Below the pieces are notes generated by a model. It saw only the letters and a program-made list of their open reading frames with translations. It had not been told where the DNA came from and ran no database searches. From contig OY987228.1 of NCBI GenBank assembly GCA_963920705.1, positions 14,305,187-14,369,186 on the forward strand: 64,000 nt of DNA, read 5' to 3'. Positions 1 through 12,451 of the stretch are shown here, piece by piece. Within the stretch, counting starts at the first letter, position 1. The number at the start of each line of letters is the position of its first letter. Source of the stretch: Odiellus spinosus. Lineage: Eukaryota > Arthropoda > Arachnida > Opiliones > Phalangiidae. The translations under genes were made by a program, and so were the position numbers.

Positions 1-1523
1 CTTGAATTATAATTAATTTTTCATGTTAAAGGGAGAGATTATTTAAAACTTGGTTTTGAGAAGCAATGAACATTTTAAATTTACAAAATTTCGAACATAT
101 ATTTAATTTAGTTCAATTTTAAAGAAAAATAATTAAGCCAAATGTTTCACTATCTCTTGAAGAAATCCTTAAAAATCTTTATCTTAAACCAAAATTTGAC
201 GATATAAAATAATCGTACGATTTTATATCATCTGAAGTCATTGTACTTAAATCGTTTAGTCTGCTTTTATTAAAATATGAAACAAAGTTTTTTTACCTGG
301 GTTAATCTGACTGAGTACCTACAGGCCTGCTGGATGAACATCCTAAAGGATGGAATAAAAAATGTAATATTAGATTATGATTTTAAGATTTTGTTAGGAA
401 AATGGGAACCCCTTTTCGTTTTTAATCTGATTATGATTAGCATATCAGGGGCCCTGACTTATATACCATGCACAGTCTAGTAGAAATTGGGTCTTGAATG
501 GTTATCTATCAACAAAAAACTAGTTTCTCATTTTTTCTTTTACCATAGGCGGAGAAAATAATCCGCTTGTGCTTTTACTTATCATAAACTAAGAAAATGG
601 GGACACTGTGAGGCCAAAACAAGGGAATTATGGAGATTTACTTAAATTTAAAACAACAGTCAACAATACAACTTTATACAAGAAAGTTTTAAATAATTAT
701 TCCAATATATTTTGTCAAAACATGTAAATCTTAAATTTTTTTGATCAAATTTACGTATAAACTTTAAGATATGACGTATTTTTTTTAATTAACTATTCAA
801 GCCTTGAGATTATATAAGTATACGTATTTTAATGTCAAAGTAGACAGGAGAAGCACATTTTTAGGAGGCAGGAAAAACGGCGCCGTCGTTTTTGCGCCAT
901 AACTATGAAGCCAAATTCGGGGCTTTAGGAAATCAATAACGGAACAATATCATGCCGCGAAGTTACCATGAATGAACAATATTATAGACTAACAATATTA
1001 ACATGTATATGTCCTTCACATGCTTTAATTTTAAAAACCTAATAGACCAAAACAAGTCTTTCAATATAGATTCTATCTAGGATTTTATGAAAGGTCGATT
1101 GGAGACTATGCAGGAAGTTTCAAGAAAAGGCCTAAGACTCAAACACGCGGAGTTTTATTATAGAAATCTCCAGTATTAATATCAATCGAATAGAAATATC
1201 TTGGGGTTGTACATTTTTAAGAAGTATGTTTTTTAATAGAATTTCAGCTTTCAAAATATTTTTTACCTGAGGCAGAGCAGACGTGGAAAAGATCTCTCGA
1301 CCCTGCGAAGGCTAATTTGTAAGAGAGAAAACGCTAAAAATATAAAAAATCCCCACAAGTTCACTCCAAGGACGTAGACAGTTGTCGGCTCCTCTTATCT
1401 TTACTCCAGGACCAGTACACTTTATTCATTGGTTCTTTTCTATCACGTGCAGCATATAGAGAGAGCCGCTTCCCAATAGACGGCGGTACTGTTCTGTAGA
1501 CAAGTTCCCAATGAAAATAGCTT
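1..1523. other. Intergenic, AT-rich, no gene seen
   Basis: No reading frame here has exon-like composition or recognisable protein similarity; short open frames such as 277-480 look like chance. The last 150 bases hold a CACGTG E-box near 1446 and are less AT-rich, so they probably contain the promoter of the MRPL32 gene that follows. Confidence 0.6.
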
Positions 1524-2258
1524 ATGGCGGTCCTATTTACTAGTAGAGTGTTTTTGTACTATAAATCAGTTTTAAAACGACTACAGACTTTAAGTTCATC
1601 GATTTTAGGTAAAATAATACACCTGTTATTGTAAATTTTAAGTTTAAAGATTTTAATTACTTAAAAAATTACGTATTTCCAAAAGAAATTCCAGGATCAT
1701 CCCAAGCCTTGGTCTTTCCACAGCTTTATTTGCCTGGGGGACATGCTTTTGAACCGGAATTCGATGAAGAATTAGAATGTGATGAGAAACATAGGGGATT
1801 TTTATGGGCCGTGCCCAAAAAGAGGGTTAGTTTGGAAAGAAGACTAACTAGAAGGGTGGCCCATAACCAAAAATGGAACCCTAAAACGAATTTCTTGATT
1901 TGTAATGTCTGTGGACATTACCATATAGCTCACACCATTTGCGGTACTGTTTGTGATCTTTGGCAATTAATCTTTAAGTTATAATAGATGTTACATATTT
2001 ATAGGTAACTGTTACAATCGGGTAAAGCAAGAAACCGAAGAAATGAAAGATGTCATTCGGGAAAAATTGAAATTGGACCCTGTTGATAAGGAAGTTGTGG
2101 TTTTGTACCAAAATGAACCCAAACCCAAGTTAAAGAAAAACGAACTTTTGGTTGAAATTCCGAAAGAAAGACCTCCGTGGTTTAGTAAAAATCTTTTAAG
2201 CAAGGCGAATGAGTTTTCTGTTAATAGGAAACTTCCGAAAAATGATCCAGTTGATTGA
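1524..2258 (+). CDS. MRPL32: Mitochondrial large ribosomal subunit protein bL32m (MRPL32)
   Basis: Structural protein of the mitochondrial large ribosomal subunit, made in the cytosol and imported. Three exons: 1524-1608, 1695-1943 and 2005-2258, joined in phase to give 195 residues, close to the family length. Residues 1-28 are basic and hydroxylated without acids, as expected of a matrix presequence. The FLWAVPKKR stretch (about 64-72) matches the conserved start of mature L32, where family members are cut by the m-AAA protease. Cys98, Cys101, Cys111 and Cys114 (CNVC and CGNC) form the zinc ribbon. The start ATG at 1524 was chosen because it gives the presequence and its donor (GTAAAA) matches the phase of exon 2. 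The introns are only 86 and 61 bp. The gene converges on the fucosyltransferase gene about 500 bp downstream. What is seen is the zinc ribbon and length; mitochondrial function is from the family. Confidence 0.9.
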
Positions 2259-2760
2259 AATAGATTTAAAGTCTATAACAATCTGTGTAAATGATTTTGT
2301 AAGAATAAATAACTAGTCTAATTTAGTGAGCAAACTTCTGTTTAATTTTATTTGGCCTCTTTCCTCGTGAATAATAAATGACCTTTGATAGGTATAGGAA
2401 CAATTTAAATGCCTAGAAAAATATACAATATACTGCCATTCAAGGTCAGTTAGTTTTATCCTTCATAATGTTGTCATTAGATCAGTTGGATATTGTGAAA
2501 TACTTTTACTATATGATTGGCCTTTTGTCTTCTTAACTAAGTAATAATTTATCTGTTTTAATCATAAACCAGATTTCCCCAGCACCCTAGCTATTTTAAA
2601 AAACAATAGAACCAAAAAAAAAAAAAAAAAACCGCATGAGAAGTGTATAAAACTTTTAGAAATTAAATTACCTATAAAATTACCCTTATACTGTAGCTTT
2701 CGTTATGATTCATTATTGATCATTATGAAAGCCCTTATACTCTTATTGGCAGGCGTATTG
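2259..2760. other. Convergent 3' spacer between MRPL32 and fucosyltransferase genes
   Basis: About 500 AT-rich bases that must hold both 3' untranslated regions. An AATAAA lies at about 2304 on the plus strand, downstream of MRPL32. An adenine run of about 18 sits near 2614. No coding signal. Confidence 0.6.
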
Positions 2761-4580
2761 TTACTGATTTAGAATTCCATCAAGGTAGCAAGGTATGGTA
2801 GGATACATCTCATTCACTAGCCCTTTCAATGTCCAGGTTTTGCACTTGGCTTTGTCATTCCACCATTTGTGAAGTCCCACTTTTGATGTTTTTTTGTTAA
2901 AGTCACTGCTGTGTAGTTTGGCACATAAATCACAGGTCCACGCTTGTAAATAAACTTGTCCTCGCTTCTTCCATTCAAAAAACTGTTCGTAGAGACTTTG
3001 GTTATTCGCCACTAATTCTAAGTAGTCTGTTAATTGCTTAGGATTTTCGAAATCCAGAGCGTTGATGTAACTATTTTTAGGAGCAAATTTCCCGTAATCG
3101 GCGCCCCCAAAAACAACCGGAACAATGTCTTGATTTAAAAGATTGAAGAATTTCTCCGACACGTAATCTTTGCAAATGGCGTTTTCGAAAGATAAGTAGA
3201 AAAAGTACTCGGCGATTTTTTTGTAGCATTTGGGACTTTCGGCTGGTCTGGTTGTAAAATTTGAACATTTTGGTCATTTTTTGGAACAAAATTCTCGGCC
3301 ATAAATCCCTGGACTTGGGACAAAATCCCTCCGCTCTTGGAAATTTCATCACTTTTAGGGTTTCATATATTCATGCATTAACGGATTTTGTCCAGTTACA
3401 GCAGATAGATTTTGCCCAAGTGCATGAGGACTTTTAACCAGTGCGTGTCATTTCAGAGGGTTATCATTACAATTGAAGGGATTTCTGGGAATATACCTGC
3501 AAAATGGCCTCCCGCAAGTTCCAAAAATGTCGACGTTGACGTGTTTTCTCATTTCTTGGACGTATTTCTCTCTTTTACTCGAAGTGCAACAGTCGGACAC
3601 TATCCAGACAGACAATTTTGTCTTTTTTTCAAAACTTTAAGAGAAAGCTTTAGGTAAAAATTCAAATGTTCTTCAAATTCAATTCAAATTAATGCACTAA
3701 CTTTGACTTGACGTAATTTCCAAGTTCGTCTGTTCTTTTCCCGACGAACCCGTACGTTAATGTTATATCCGAATCCAACCTGTAACTCATGGTCCAATTG
3801 AATACATTATCAAGTCGCGACAAATCGAGATATTCCAACCAGGGTGGTTCCATAGTGTACATTATCCATTTCTGGTTCAAGTCTCTACCCGAGACGTTTT
3901 TAACCAAACTTCTAGCGAGCTCTACACTTGTGGTATCACGCATGTGAAACAGGACAGCGTCGGCGGAAATTTCGTTCACACCATTAGTCACGTAACAATC
4001 TCGAACAGGACATTGATATCTGTTGAAGTACAAGTAATAGTTCAAGTACCCAACATTGTTGGATTAAGTTTAAAACACATACAAGAGCATTTTACAATAA
4101 CTTCTTTATCTTCGTTTAGCAAACTGCCCTTGAAAGTGTTTCTATCTTAATATCTTGTTCCTCACAAAATGTGTTTTATTTAGCTTCTTAATTTCTAGTA
4201 ATTAAATTACTTAACCTTTCGAAGGATATGGAACCAGGTTGTAAGAAGTAAAAATCAGTTGAGCCGATTTCTTCGTGGTATTTTGTGGCCAAATGAATAA
4301 TCCTTTTTACGGATGGTTGGGTCACTTTACGATAACGGTTTTTATTTTCGACGAACATAGCGACTTTTCTTGTAGTTTCTTTGCCCTTCGGTTTGGGGGG
4401 ATCACACTTTATAACGTTAGTGTAGTAAAACTTTTCATTGTTTTCTGATGAAGTCCAAACGGCCCGATTTTCCAAGTACTCAGTTTTTGAACTGGCAATA
4501 TCCATCCAGTAAATTATGAACATAAATATCGCAATTAAACAAATTGCGATTACTAGGTTTCGCAAACGTAAAGTCGACAT
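2761..4580 (-). CDS. Alpha-1,3-fucosyltransferase, GT10 family
   Basis: Golgi type II membrane enzyme that moves fucose from GDP-fucose to N-acetylglucosamine of glycans. Four minus-strand exons: 4580-4216, 4019-3702, 3634-3497 and 3247-2761, all joined in phase, giving 435 residues. Residues about 9-25 are a single hydrophobic signal anchor after a short basic tail. The stem is followed by DAVLFHMRD, then YTMEPPW and FNWTMSYRLDSDI, and the GT10 signature LSFENAICKDYVSEKF with VVFGGADY downstream, which is the GDP-fucose site. Paired cysteines (CPVRDC near the catalytic start, CDLC near the end) fit family disulfides. The frame is open upstream of 4580, and an in-frame ATG at 4640 would add 20 residues; 4580 is preferred because it puts the membrane anchor at the terminus. 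The acceptor whose protein is bound (core alpha-1,3 or Lewis type) cannot be told. The gene is divergent from the LRR gene about 0.8 kb away. Confidence 0.88.
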
Positions 4581-4640
4581 TACATAATCTGTTGAGCAAC
4601 TAGATAATCCACGTATGCTCCAGTGTCTTTTAGGAAACAT

Positions 4641-5396
4641 TTTTAACTGACAGTATCGACAGCTGGAAGTGTCATTTAAAGACTTAAACTCGACCCCAAT
4701 TTTCACCAAGTTATTTTATCTATGGTATTTAGATTTCAGCTTTAATCGCTGAAAATATAAACTGATTTATACTATAATTCTACTTGCTTTCCAAACATTT
4801 AATGTATTTATATAATAAATGAAAGTCGAGCATTCTTGACCAAAGAGCACGGATCATAACACACTCTTTCCCGAATAAACGTTTGTACCTGAATGATACT
4901 ATTTACCTACAGCTCATCAGTAACCCGAAAAAGAAAAACCGACAAGCATCCGGTTAATAAATCAGCAAAAATGAAGGGAACTAATCTATACCTGCAAAAA
5001 AATATGTCCGTTTAATTTTTTAGGATGTTTCAATTGTATGAACAAAGCATATTTCATTTTGGAGTATTTTCAAGCATAGGTTTAATGTTTATTTTATTAA
5101 TAATGTTATTATTAATAATAGAAAAATTTTAACAGCTCTTGATCAATATAGAGGGTTCGCTTTTGTCGGAAGTTTATATTATGAAACAACGATAGGGCGG
5201 GCGTAGAATATAATTGTGATTCTTGTATCTACAAAACTATAGTTAAGGCGAAACATACCCCCTCGTTATCTGTCTATTATAGTTAAGGGGGTTCCAAAGT
5301 TTATTATCTTTTTCAAAAATTGGAGCCATCAATTTTATCTTCGACTAATTTTAGCGAGTTGAAAGTGGCAAAACTCTATGCAATTGAAAATTCACC
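4641..5396. other. Bidirectional promoter region
   Basis: Non-coding spacer between two divergent genes (fucosyltransferase on minus, LRR gene on plus). AT-rich with no repeat seen. It should contain both promoters and 5' untranslated regions, but no clear TATA or initiator stands out. Confidence 0.45.
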
Positions 5397-6162
5397 ATGG
5401 CATCGTCAGGTCCTCGTGATGGGCCCTCTACGCAGAGAGATCAAAGCCAAAGTAATAACGATAAAAGGCTTAGTTTAGCTTTTGAAGATTTGAATGAATT
5501 TCCTAATTCATTGTTACCCAAATACGCCGATGTTATCAATTTCCTAGACTTGAGTCATAACAAATTCAGGTAATAAATATTAAATTTGTAGCTATCTAAA
5601 TATTTCTTAAAATTACGTCACTCAAAGGGAAGTTCGATTTCTCTCCAACTTTGACAATCTGGAAACGCTTATTCTTGACCATAACTTTCTGGAAAGCGAA
5701 ACGACGTTTCCTCGTCTTCCAGGTCTTCGGACATTATGGGTCAATCACAACCTAATCAAAGACTTGTCAAAATTTATTCCACCGTTATCTCAAGCGTGTC
5801 CTAATTTGGAGTATCTCAGTCTCATGGGCAACCCCGGTTGTTTGTTTCTACTAAGCGATCAAGAATCTTACGAGCAGCTTAATATGTATAGGTTAGATTT
5901 GTTTTTACTCCCGGATTTAATTCAATGATAATTATTACTTAACAAAATTACTGGTCTCTACCTTAGGTATTACGTCACCAGTAACTTTACTCATCTACGC
6001 TACTTAGACGATAAGCAAATTACACCGAGAGATAGGTCTCAAGCATCCAAATACTTTCCAAACGACCCCGTGACAAAGGTGTTAGGCTATTTGAACGATT
6101 TTTCTACTCAAGTTCGTAGTAAGATTAGACCGGTTCAAAGATCCTATTCGGGTATCGTCTAA
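5397..6162 (+). CDS. Small leucine-rich repeat protein, LRMDA/C10orf11-like
   Basis: Three exons, 5397-5569, 5628-5891 and 5967-6162, join in phase to 210 residues. After a polar 30-residue leader there are about three to four LRR units: NFLDLSHNKF, ETLILDHNFLE, RTLWVNHNLI and EYLSLMGNPG. They are followed by a cap of the form YR-YYV-x-HLRYLDDKQITPRDR, as in the LRRcap of U2A'/LRMDA-type proteins. Human LRMDA is linked to melanocyte differentiation; the arthropod role is not known to me. No signal peptide or membrane segment, so it is probably cytosolic and acts through protein contacts. Start ATG is the first in frame, with CACC before it (good Kozak context). Introns are 58 and 75 bp. The family call rests on the LRR spacing and the cap; another short LRR protein is possible. 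Confidence 0.82.
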
Positions 6163-6540
6163 AGATAGATAAGAAAAATTGGGATCAGCGATGTTGCTTG
6201 GTTTCAAAGCTTTATTTTTCTATTTTCTTTCTTTTTGTTTTTGTCTTATCGGCAGGATTAATGTTGACGAACTTTCTATCAAGATTCAATCCAATAAATG
6301 TTTTGGTCCCCAGTTTTTCTTGTTTGAAATTCGCGCCTTTGTTTTCAGCGGTAAAGCGTTTTCAAGCTTTATTTTCTAAATTCTCGTAAAAATTCATGGT
6401 TTTTCCGCGTAATAATTTTATAAACATGTTTAAATTATTTTTGGATATTTAATTAATAAAATTTCGTAGTAATTTAGTAATTAAAATGATATTTGTTAAA
6501 TTTTTAGCTGAGAATGTGCTTTTGTTTACAATTTAGCTTT
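6163..6540 (+). other. 3' untranslated region of the LRR gene
   Basis: T-rich, AT-rich sequence after the stop at 6160-6162. AATAAA near 6455 is a likely polyadenylation signal. Open frames at 6179-6389 read as hydrophobic low-complexity peptide and are treated as UTR. Confidence 0.45.
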
Positions 6541-6801
6541 TCATCACTTCCACTGGCCGCGCCACTTACGTGTCCTAGGCAGCCATTGGCTCCTCATTCT
6601 TGATAATGCTTCATAATCCTTCATTGTGCTTCAGGCGGGTCCACGTTCGGTTACGTTTGATCGGTTTTTGCGTTTTTAAATCTCCAAATTACCTTGAAAT
6701 TAGTGTTTATATGCGTGAGAATAATGTCGGGAAGTGCTTAATGCGTGTTCATCATCAACTATTACACCTAGGACGAGGGTTGGACGCTTTCCGGTAATGC
6801 A
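6541..6801 (+). promoter_or_regulatory. Possible promoter and first exon with strong splice donor
   Basis: A less AT-rich block (CCGCGCC, GGGTCCACGTTCGG) that ends in GTGAGT at 6802-6807, a near-perfect splice donor. Several short upstream frames and an ATG just before the donor are present, but no recognisable coding. It could be the first exon of a long transcript, perhaps APC about 9 kb downstream, or of an unseen gene. Seen: the donor and the composition. Inferred: use as an exon. Confidence 0.25.
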
Positions 6802-6807
6802 TGGTGA

Positions 6808-9589
6808 GTAAACTTCATTCTTCAAGTTAAGCCTTTGTCGTAGATAGTATATATTATAACAGTATAACATTAATATAGGAAGTAGACTAGCAGGGAGAAA
6901 AAAGCATTTATGCATGGAAAAAAATATGAATACATAATCCCATTGTTACAATTCAATACTAAATAAGGACAGGCTTGAGAATGGGTAGAGGATGTTTTAA
7001 TATAATCCTTTAATGTTTATTTAGAAGCAGCACCATAGTTTAATAATTTAGAAATAATTGTACGAACTTGCGAAACATTACTTAGTAATTTTAAAGCATA
7101 TTCAGGTTTATAGCCTAAAAATGGTTCGATTTGTGTTTATTACTGAAAACAAACCTTTGTGGAATATCTTAGAAAAACATTTTTCACTACCGTAATCGTA
7201 AACTTACTTAAAATTGTGCTGGTTTTCTCTGGCAAGTATCAGTAGACTTATAATTCAAAGTTTCAAGTTTTATTGTTGAACTTTACGGTCCAGTACCCAG
7301 AGAGTATGCAAACGCCCTTAAAGGACTGAAAACAAACATTTTATGAAAAAAATGGGAAACTTAAAATGCATTTTTTGTTCCTATCTGTGAAGCATGAAGG
7401 TTTAATGACATACCTTTTGAATTTCGCACCAACTTTTTAGTTTTTGGCCCCTATGCCGATACTTGAATTTTTAGTGGGTGTTTTTTCTGACATGGAAAAG
7501 TCAGAAATAAAAGCCGTGTAGACTAAACAATAATTAGTTTATGAAAAAACAATTGTATTAAAAACTTGCTACGGAATCATTATCTCTAGCCTTGAGATTT
7601 ATGTTTTTCAACCGGGGCACGATTTGTATTCAATTCGTGTACAGAAAAATCAAACTACAGCGTTAAATACATTTGCATTTAAATAATGCTAATTTTGAGA
7701 TAAAGAGGAAGAAAAATAACCCTAAACCAAATGTTGTGAAACTTTCCAAAGTAAAAACAGAGGCTACCGTAGCAAAATCTGTAAAATCCAATTCGTCTAA
7801 CCTAAAATTTTATTCTAAACTTCAATGAATAAGGAGTCTTTTATTTTTTCTTATAAACTCTTTTATCGAAACTCCTATAATGAAAATGTAAATTACCAAA
7901 TGACCTTGAACGTTTAGTATAATTCCGTGCCACCATACATTAATTAGGAAAGCAGCTGAAATTCCATTTAAGGACAAGGGAGCCCCTTCTTTCTCTATAT
8001 AAGAGAAGCCGAAAACCAGTTTCATAATCCTTGCGTGGTGGCCCATTTTCATCACCCTTATTTTAAAAGAACCGATTGTCTTTTATAAAAAGCGGTTCAA
8101 AATAGTCATTTCCTTTAATTACATCGCGAATGAGGTTGAAAATAAAACTGGCAAGATCATTGTCAATGACCTAATCGATAGCTTAATGCCACTAAAACTG
8201 ACTAAAGCTGGATGAGTGTTAGAAGGTATGTTTGCAATATGTTATGCATTTCCTCCTCCCTTCCCCAAATACCCGAACTTAATTCTTCTACAGGAAAAAG
8301 TATTTCCAATTCCGACAAGAGTCATATCTCATTACCAAGTCAAATTTTGTCTTTTTCTGTATTAGCCCGCTGTTATCCCTTAGCAATACCCCCAAAAAAA
8401 CAATCGGTCCATTAAACGTTGGTATATAGTAAGATACCAATTGAAATAGGCATCTTGTAAAATCTTAGATTCCCCTTATTCCAATTTAAACGTTTCGAAG
8501 ATACTTCAGGAAGCCATAGTTCGGCAGAGGTGCAATTACAGAATGAAACCTATAGTTTCAGTTCGAATTTGCAACACGTACAAGAATAGCTTCCAGCCTT
8601 TCTGGGTGTAAACAATATACTGTAACATAGCTTTATCTTTATAAGCTTTGTATTCTCTGATTGAAATATAATTTAATATATTTCACTGTGAGATAGCAAC
8701 TCGTTTGATAACCTATCCTCTTCATTCCCATATCTTTCTTCATAATGCGAAATAACTCTTTTGAAGTGGAGGAAGCCTAGCTTTGTAGGTACTGTCAATT
8801 ATATTTGAAATCTATAAGTATAGCCACCTGCGTGTCACCCACCTCCTATTTTTCCATCTGGGCGACTCGCGTTGTTGATGCCTGATGCCATTTAGCATCA
8901 ACACAGCGGATGTTATAAAATAAATTTCATCTTGATTTTACAGCGAGCTCTAAGCTATGCTCAGTTTAAATCAAAATATATACGATAGAGATAACTGGTA
9001 GCACAGTTTAGTACGCGCTGCCAAATCAAAGCATCCATCTCAAACTCTCCTCATCTCCCGGAGCTCCGCCAGCTCCGATCTTTCACTCTCATCTTCCCTC
9101 CCCGTTGCCATCTGAGTCATCATTTGGAGAAAGCCCTCCGTTGTTCGATGGAAAAGATGAGCTAGTCCCTTTTATGCACGGTTTATAGGACTCGGAATAT
9201 GTGATGGCACAATATACGGCGGCTCAACGGGGTCCAACTTCCAAGAGAGAAGCATCACACGTGATGCTCTCTCGTGGGTGTACTTTTAATGTTTCTCAAT
9301 ACCATACCCCTAGTAAGCTTTAGAAGATATTAATTCACCGTGTATTTCTTTTGACACTGAGTCATCGTTACTATAAGCCATATAGGAAAGGAATAATCGC
9401 GCTAAGGTTGGTTTTATAATTGGATTAAATCGTTAATTGCACGTTTCGTAATCAATTTTCCTTATAATTGAAGTGACGAATGTTCGTAACCATCGTTTTT
9501 GTTGTAACGCCGTTTCGATATAATGTTTTATTTCCTTGGTTTGTTCCAATCTTATTCTAAGCTAGGGGTACTATGGACAAATCTCTTGA
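6808..9589. other. Intergenic, no gene seen
   Basis: AT-rich sequence without exon-like open frames. A small perfect hairpin (GTTGATGC ... GCATCAAC) lies at about 8874-8903. A minus-strand open frame at 7822-8055 reads hydrophobic but has no supporting similarity. Confidence 0.5.
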
Positions 9590-9797
9590 AAGATGAAGAT
9601 GAATAAATCCTGGCGTTCATACGCGTCCTCTAACGGCAAACAGTGGCAAAAGTAGTAACTAACGAAACATCGTGCATGGTTGCTATTTGTAATTAATAGG
9701 CAGACTCGAGTGTGGTTTTGACTTAACTACTTTTTGACACTGTTTGCCGTTAGTGGTCGCTTTTGAACAGCAGATTTTGTTATTCATCTTTATCTAA
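9590..9797. mobile_element. Foldback MITE-like element
   Basis: Two inverted arms of about 65 bases (9594-9657 and 9724-9793) share AACGGCAAACAGTG and AAGATGAAT in opposite orientation around a 65-base loop. There is no coding capacity. The superfamily cannot be assigned because target duplications are not clear. Confidence 0.65.
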
Positions 9798-11947
9798 TAA
9801 GATAGGTATCCATTGTTAATAGTCCTAGTTCTAAGTATACTTGGGCAAACATGGAATAATTATACTGTAGTTTGATTTACCCAGGTGGAAATATAGACCG
9901 AGTGGTGAAAATATAAATATAAAATAACGGGTCTTTCGTTGATTTAATTAATCATTCAAGTTAGTTTGACGTCACATCACGTGATTTATCGGCCTATATT
10001 CAACTCTGGATTGACCCATAACAAAACCCTAGCCGCGTACCATCCGAATGATAAGATCTTCTAGAAATAAATCAAATTTAACTTGTTTTTTTACGTAAAT
10101 TAGAAATAGTTGTGGAAATCCTGATAAAGTCTGGGACACTACTCAATTTAATTTGTTAAATTTAGACTATCTGATTTTTCAAGGCTCGTTATGTAATTAC
10201 GTTCGTTCATTGAAGTACCTTATATCAAAATTGCCAAATTGACTCCAAAATAGTATTTTGAATTTCGATATTTACTTCAAAATAGCACTTCTATTGTATC
10301 CAAAAATTTCAAATCTCAAAATCCCGTACAATTAAAAAAATCATGCTAGTTTTTTGATATAATTGAATTTAGTGATGAGAATTTATTAATCTTTACCTTT
10401 TAAATAATTAAACCCCCAAATAAGTTACTTTATTTTTATTTTTTTTTATTCGTAGCCGTCATAGGTTTGAGTATATAGGTTGTCAGAAGCGTGCAAAAAT
10501 GATGAGGAATGATTTGTTATATGATAGAAATGGCTGGCTTTGATCTTGATAAAGGCGTGGAATGCTCTGGTAACTTATTTGTAGAAAAAAAAAAAAAAAA
10601 AAAATACCCTGGCGCTGAAAAGAAAGCAATTTCATATTAAGATGATGGAACAGAAAAAAGTAATTTTCTTGAAAGCCCATCTCAGCCTATATATAGCCGT
10701 TTTTTACCCCCTTAAATTACTTTCAAATTACTACCATGTACTCAACACTCGGAGAAAAATCTCCGAAGACTGCACATCTAGGTGGGCGAAAAGTTTGAAT
10801 ACTGTTTTTATTATAAAGGTACCATGAAAAGGAAAACAAAGAAATTTATCTTTGGATTATTTAAAATAGCCTTTAAAAGTAAAATGAAAATTACGCAGTC
10901 TTGAAACATTGAAAGAATGTTTGTGTACCACTTATTATTGCCCTGAGTAACTTAACAAGGCGTTTTTCATTGATTTAAAGTGTCAAAACACTTTCTTAGT
11001 CTATTGTCATAGGGTCTTATCAGAAGTCTATAATAACCCTTTGGGGGACGTACCTAGCGCGTCACTAGGAAGCTTGACAGCATTTAGACTAGCACCGTAC
11101 GAGCAGTAAATCTAAAATAGGCTTAACTTCATCTTAACCAGGGACTCGTAGACGTAAGAGGGAACGTGTTACTTCACATTATAGGCCTGCTGTCACATTG
11201 CTAGGCGGCGCTAAGATCTGCCAATCGGAAGGAAATATCACTTCTTTCCTAACCTTTATGACCTACTGGTGAAAATCGTCTCCTCCCAGAAAAATAACGT
11301 TGAATCATGGAAGAAGACCATGTAGCAACTCATGTTTCCTCTTACTGCTATATCCTATAGACAAAAAAATATATGGAGCAGACGACAGATCTATTTAGGC
11401 TCACTGATATTTTGGCAATTTAACGAGACTGCATGCCATATCGTTCGCCGTAAACAAAATTAATACAGATGATTTCTTTTGAGCTCGGCATGGCAAAACT
11501 CTGATATTTATTTGAACCTGTCGAATTGCTACTTCCTCTTCCATGGGTTTAATTAAACTTTTGTCCTTATTTTTATGAAATAATGGCTTTTAGGTTTTCC
11601 TTTTCACGCTCTCTATAAGCTGTTAAACATATGTAAAGTCAAAACCTTGCCTAATTTACAAATACTCGAAGAATAGTACTTTTAAACAAAGATTTTGAAA
11701 AGGCCGTATATTTAGTCTCTTTCGGTGAGTAAACATTCTCACCTACTGATGTCAGGACCTATTTATATACCTATTTCTTATACGCTTGTCTACACGTATG
11801 AAAAGAAGATTTACTCCCAGTTGGAGAGACCTTTTGCAATTATAATTCTCTGCAAAGCTAATTATTACTGCGCTTATCAAAAGAATGCCAATTTTTTTTA
11901 TTGAATTCGCATTTTGGCTGTAGAAAAGTGTACTTACGACGCTAAAA
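9798..11947. other. Intergenic, no gene seen
   Basis: AT-rich spacer with an adenine run of about 21 near 10584. No exon or repeat family recognised. Confidence 0.5.
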
Positions 11948-12451
11948 TGGATAGAAAAGAGCGGGAATAAATTGATAGAAAAGAGCGGGAATAAATTGAT
12001 AGAAAAGATCGGGAATAAATTGATGGAAAAGAGCGGGAATAAATTGATGGAAAAGAGCGGGAATAAATTGATGGAAAAGAGCGGGAATAAATTGATGGAA
12101 AAGAGCGGGAATAAATTGATGGAAAAGAGCGGGAATAAATTGATGGAAAAGAGCGGGAATAAATTGATGGAAAAGAGCGGGAATAAATTGATGGAAAAGA
12201 GCGGGAATAAATTGATGGAAAAGAGCGGGAATAAATTGATGGAAAATAGCGGGAATAAATTGATGGAAAATAGCGGGAATAAATTGATGGAAAATAGCGG
12301 GAATAAATTGATGGAAAAGAGCGGGAATAAATTGATGGAAAATAGCGGGAATAAATTGATAGAAAATAGAGGGAATAAATTGATAGAAAATAGCGGGAAT
12401 AAATTGATAGAAAATAGCGGGAATAAATTGATAGAAAATAGCGGGAATGAA
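11948..12451 (+). repeat. 24-bp minisatellite, 21 tandem copies
   Basis: Unit TTGATGGAAAAGAGCGGGAATAAA repeated 21 times without any length change (504 = 21 x 24). The array shows blocks: GATAGAAAAGAG at the left, GATGGAAAAGAG in the middle, then GATGGAAAATAG and GATAGAAAATAG at the right. Because 24 is a multiple of three, long open frames appear on both strands (8-residue repeats); these are side effects and not a gene. Confidence 0.95.

Noticed and set aside
4890-4960. Hammerhead ribozyme core (CTGATGAG on the minus strand)
   Set aside because: No CGAAA partner and no flanking stems of the right spacing.
6179-6389. Overlapping hydrophobic frames after the LRR gene
   Set aside because: T-rich 3' untranslated sequence; no acceptor or family similarity.
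7822-8055. Minus-strand 77-codon hydrophobic frame
   Set aside because: Reads like a small membrane protein but starts at GTG or an internal ATG, has no splice partners and no family I recognise; AT-rich chance frame is likelier.
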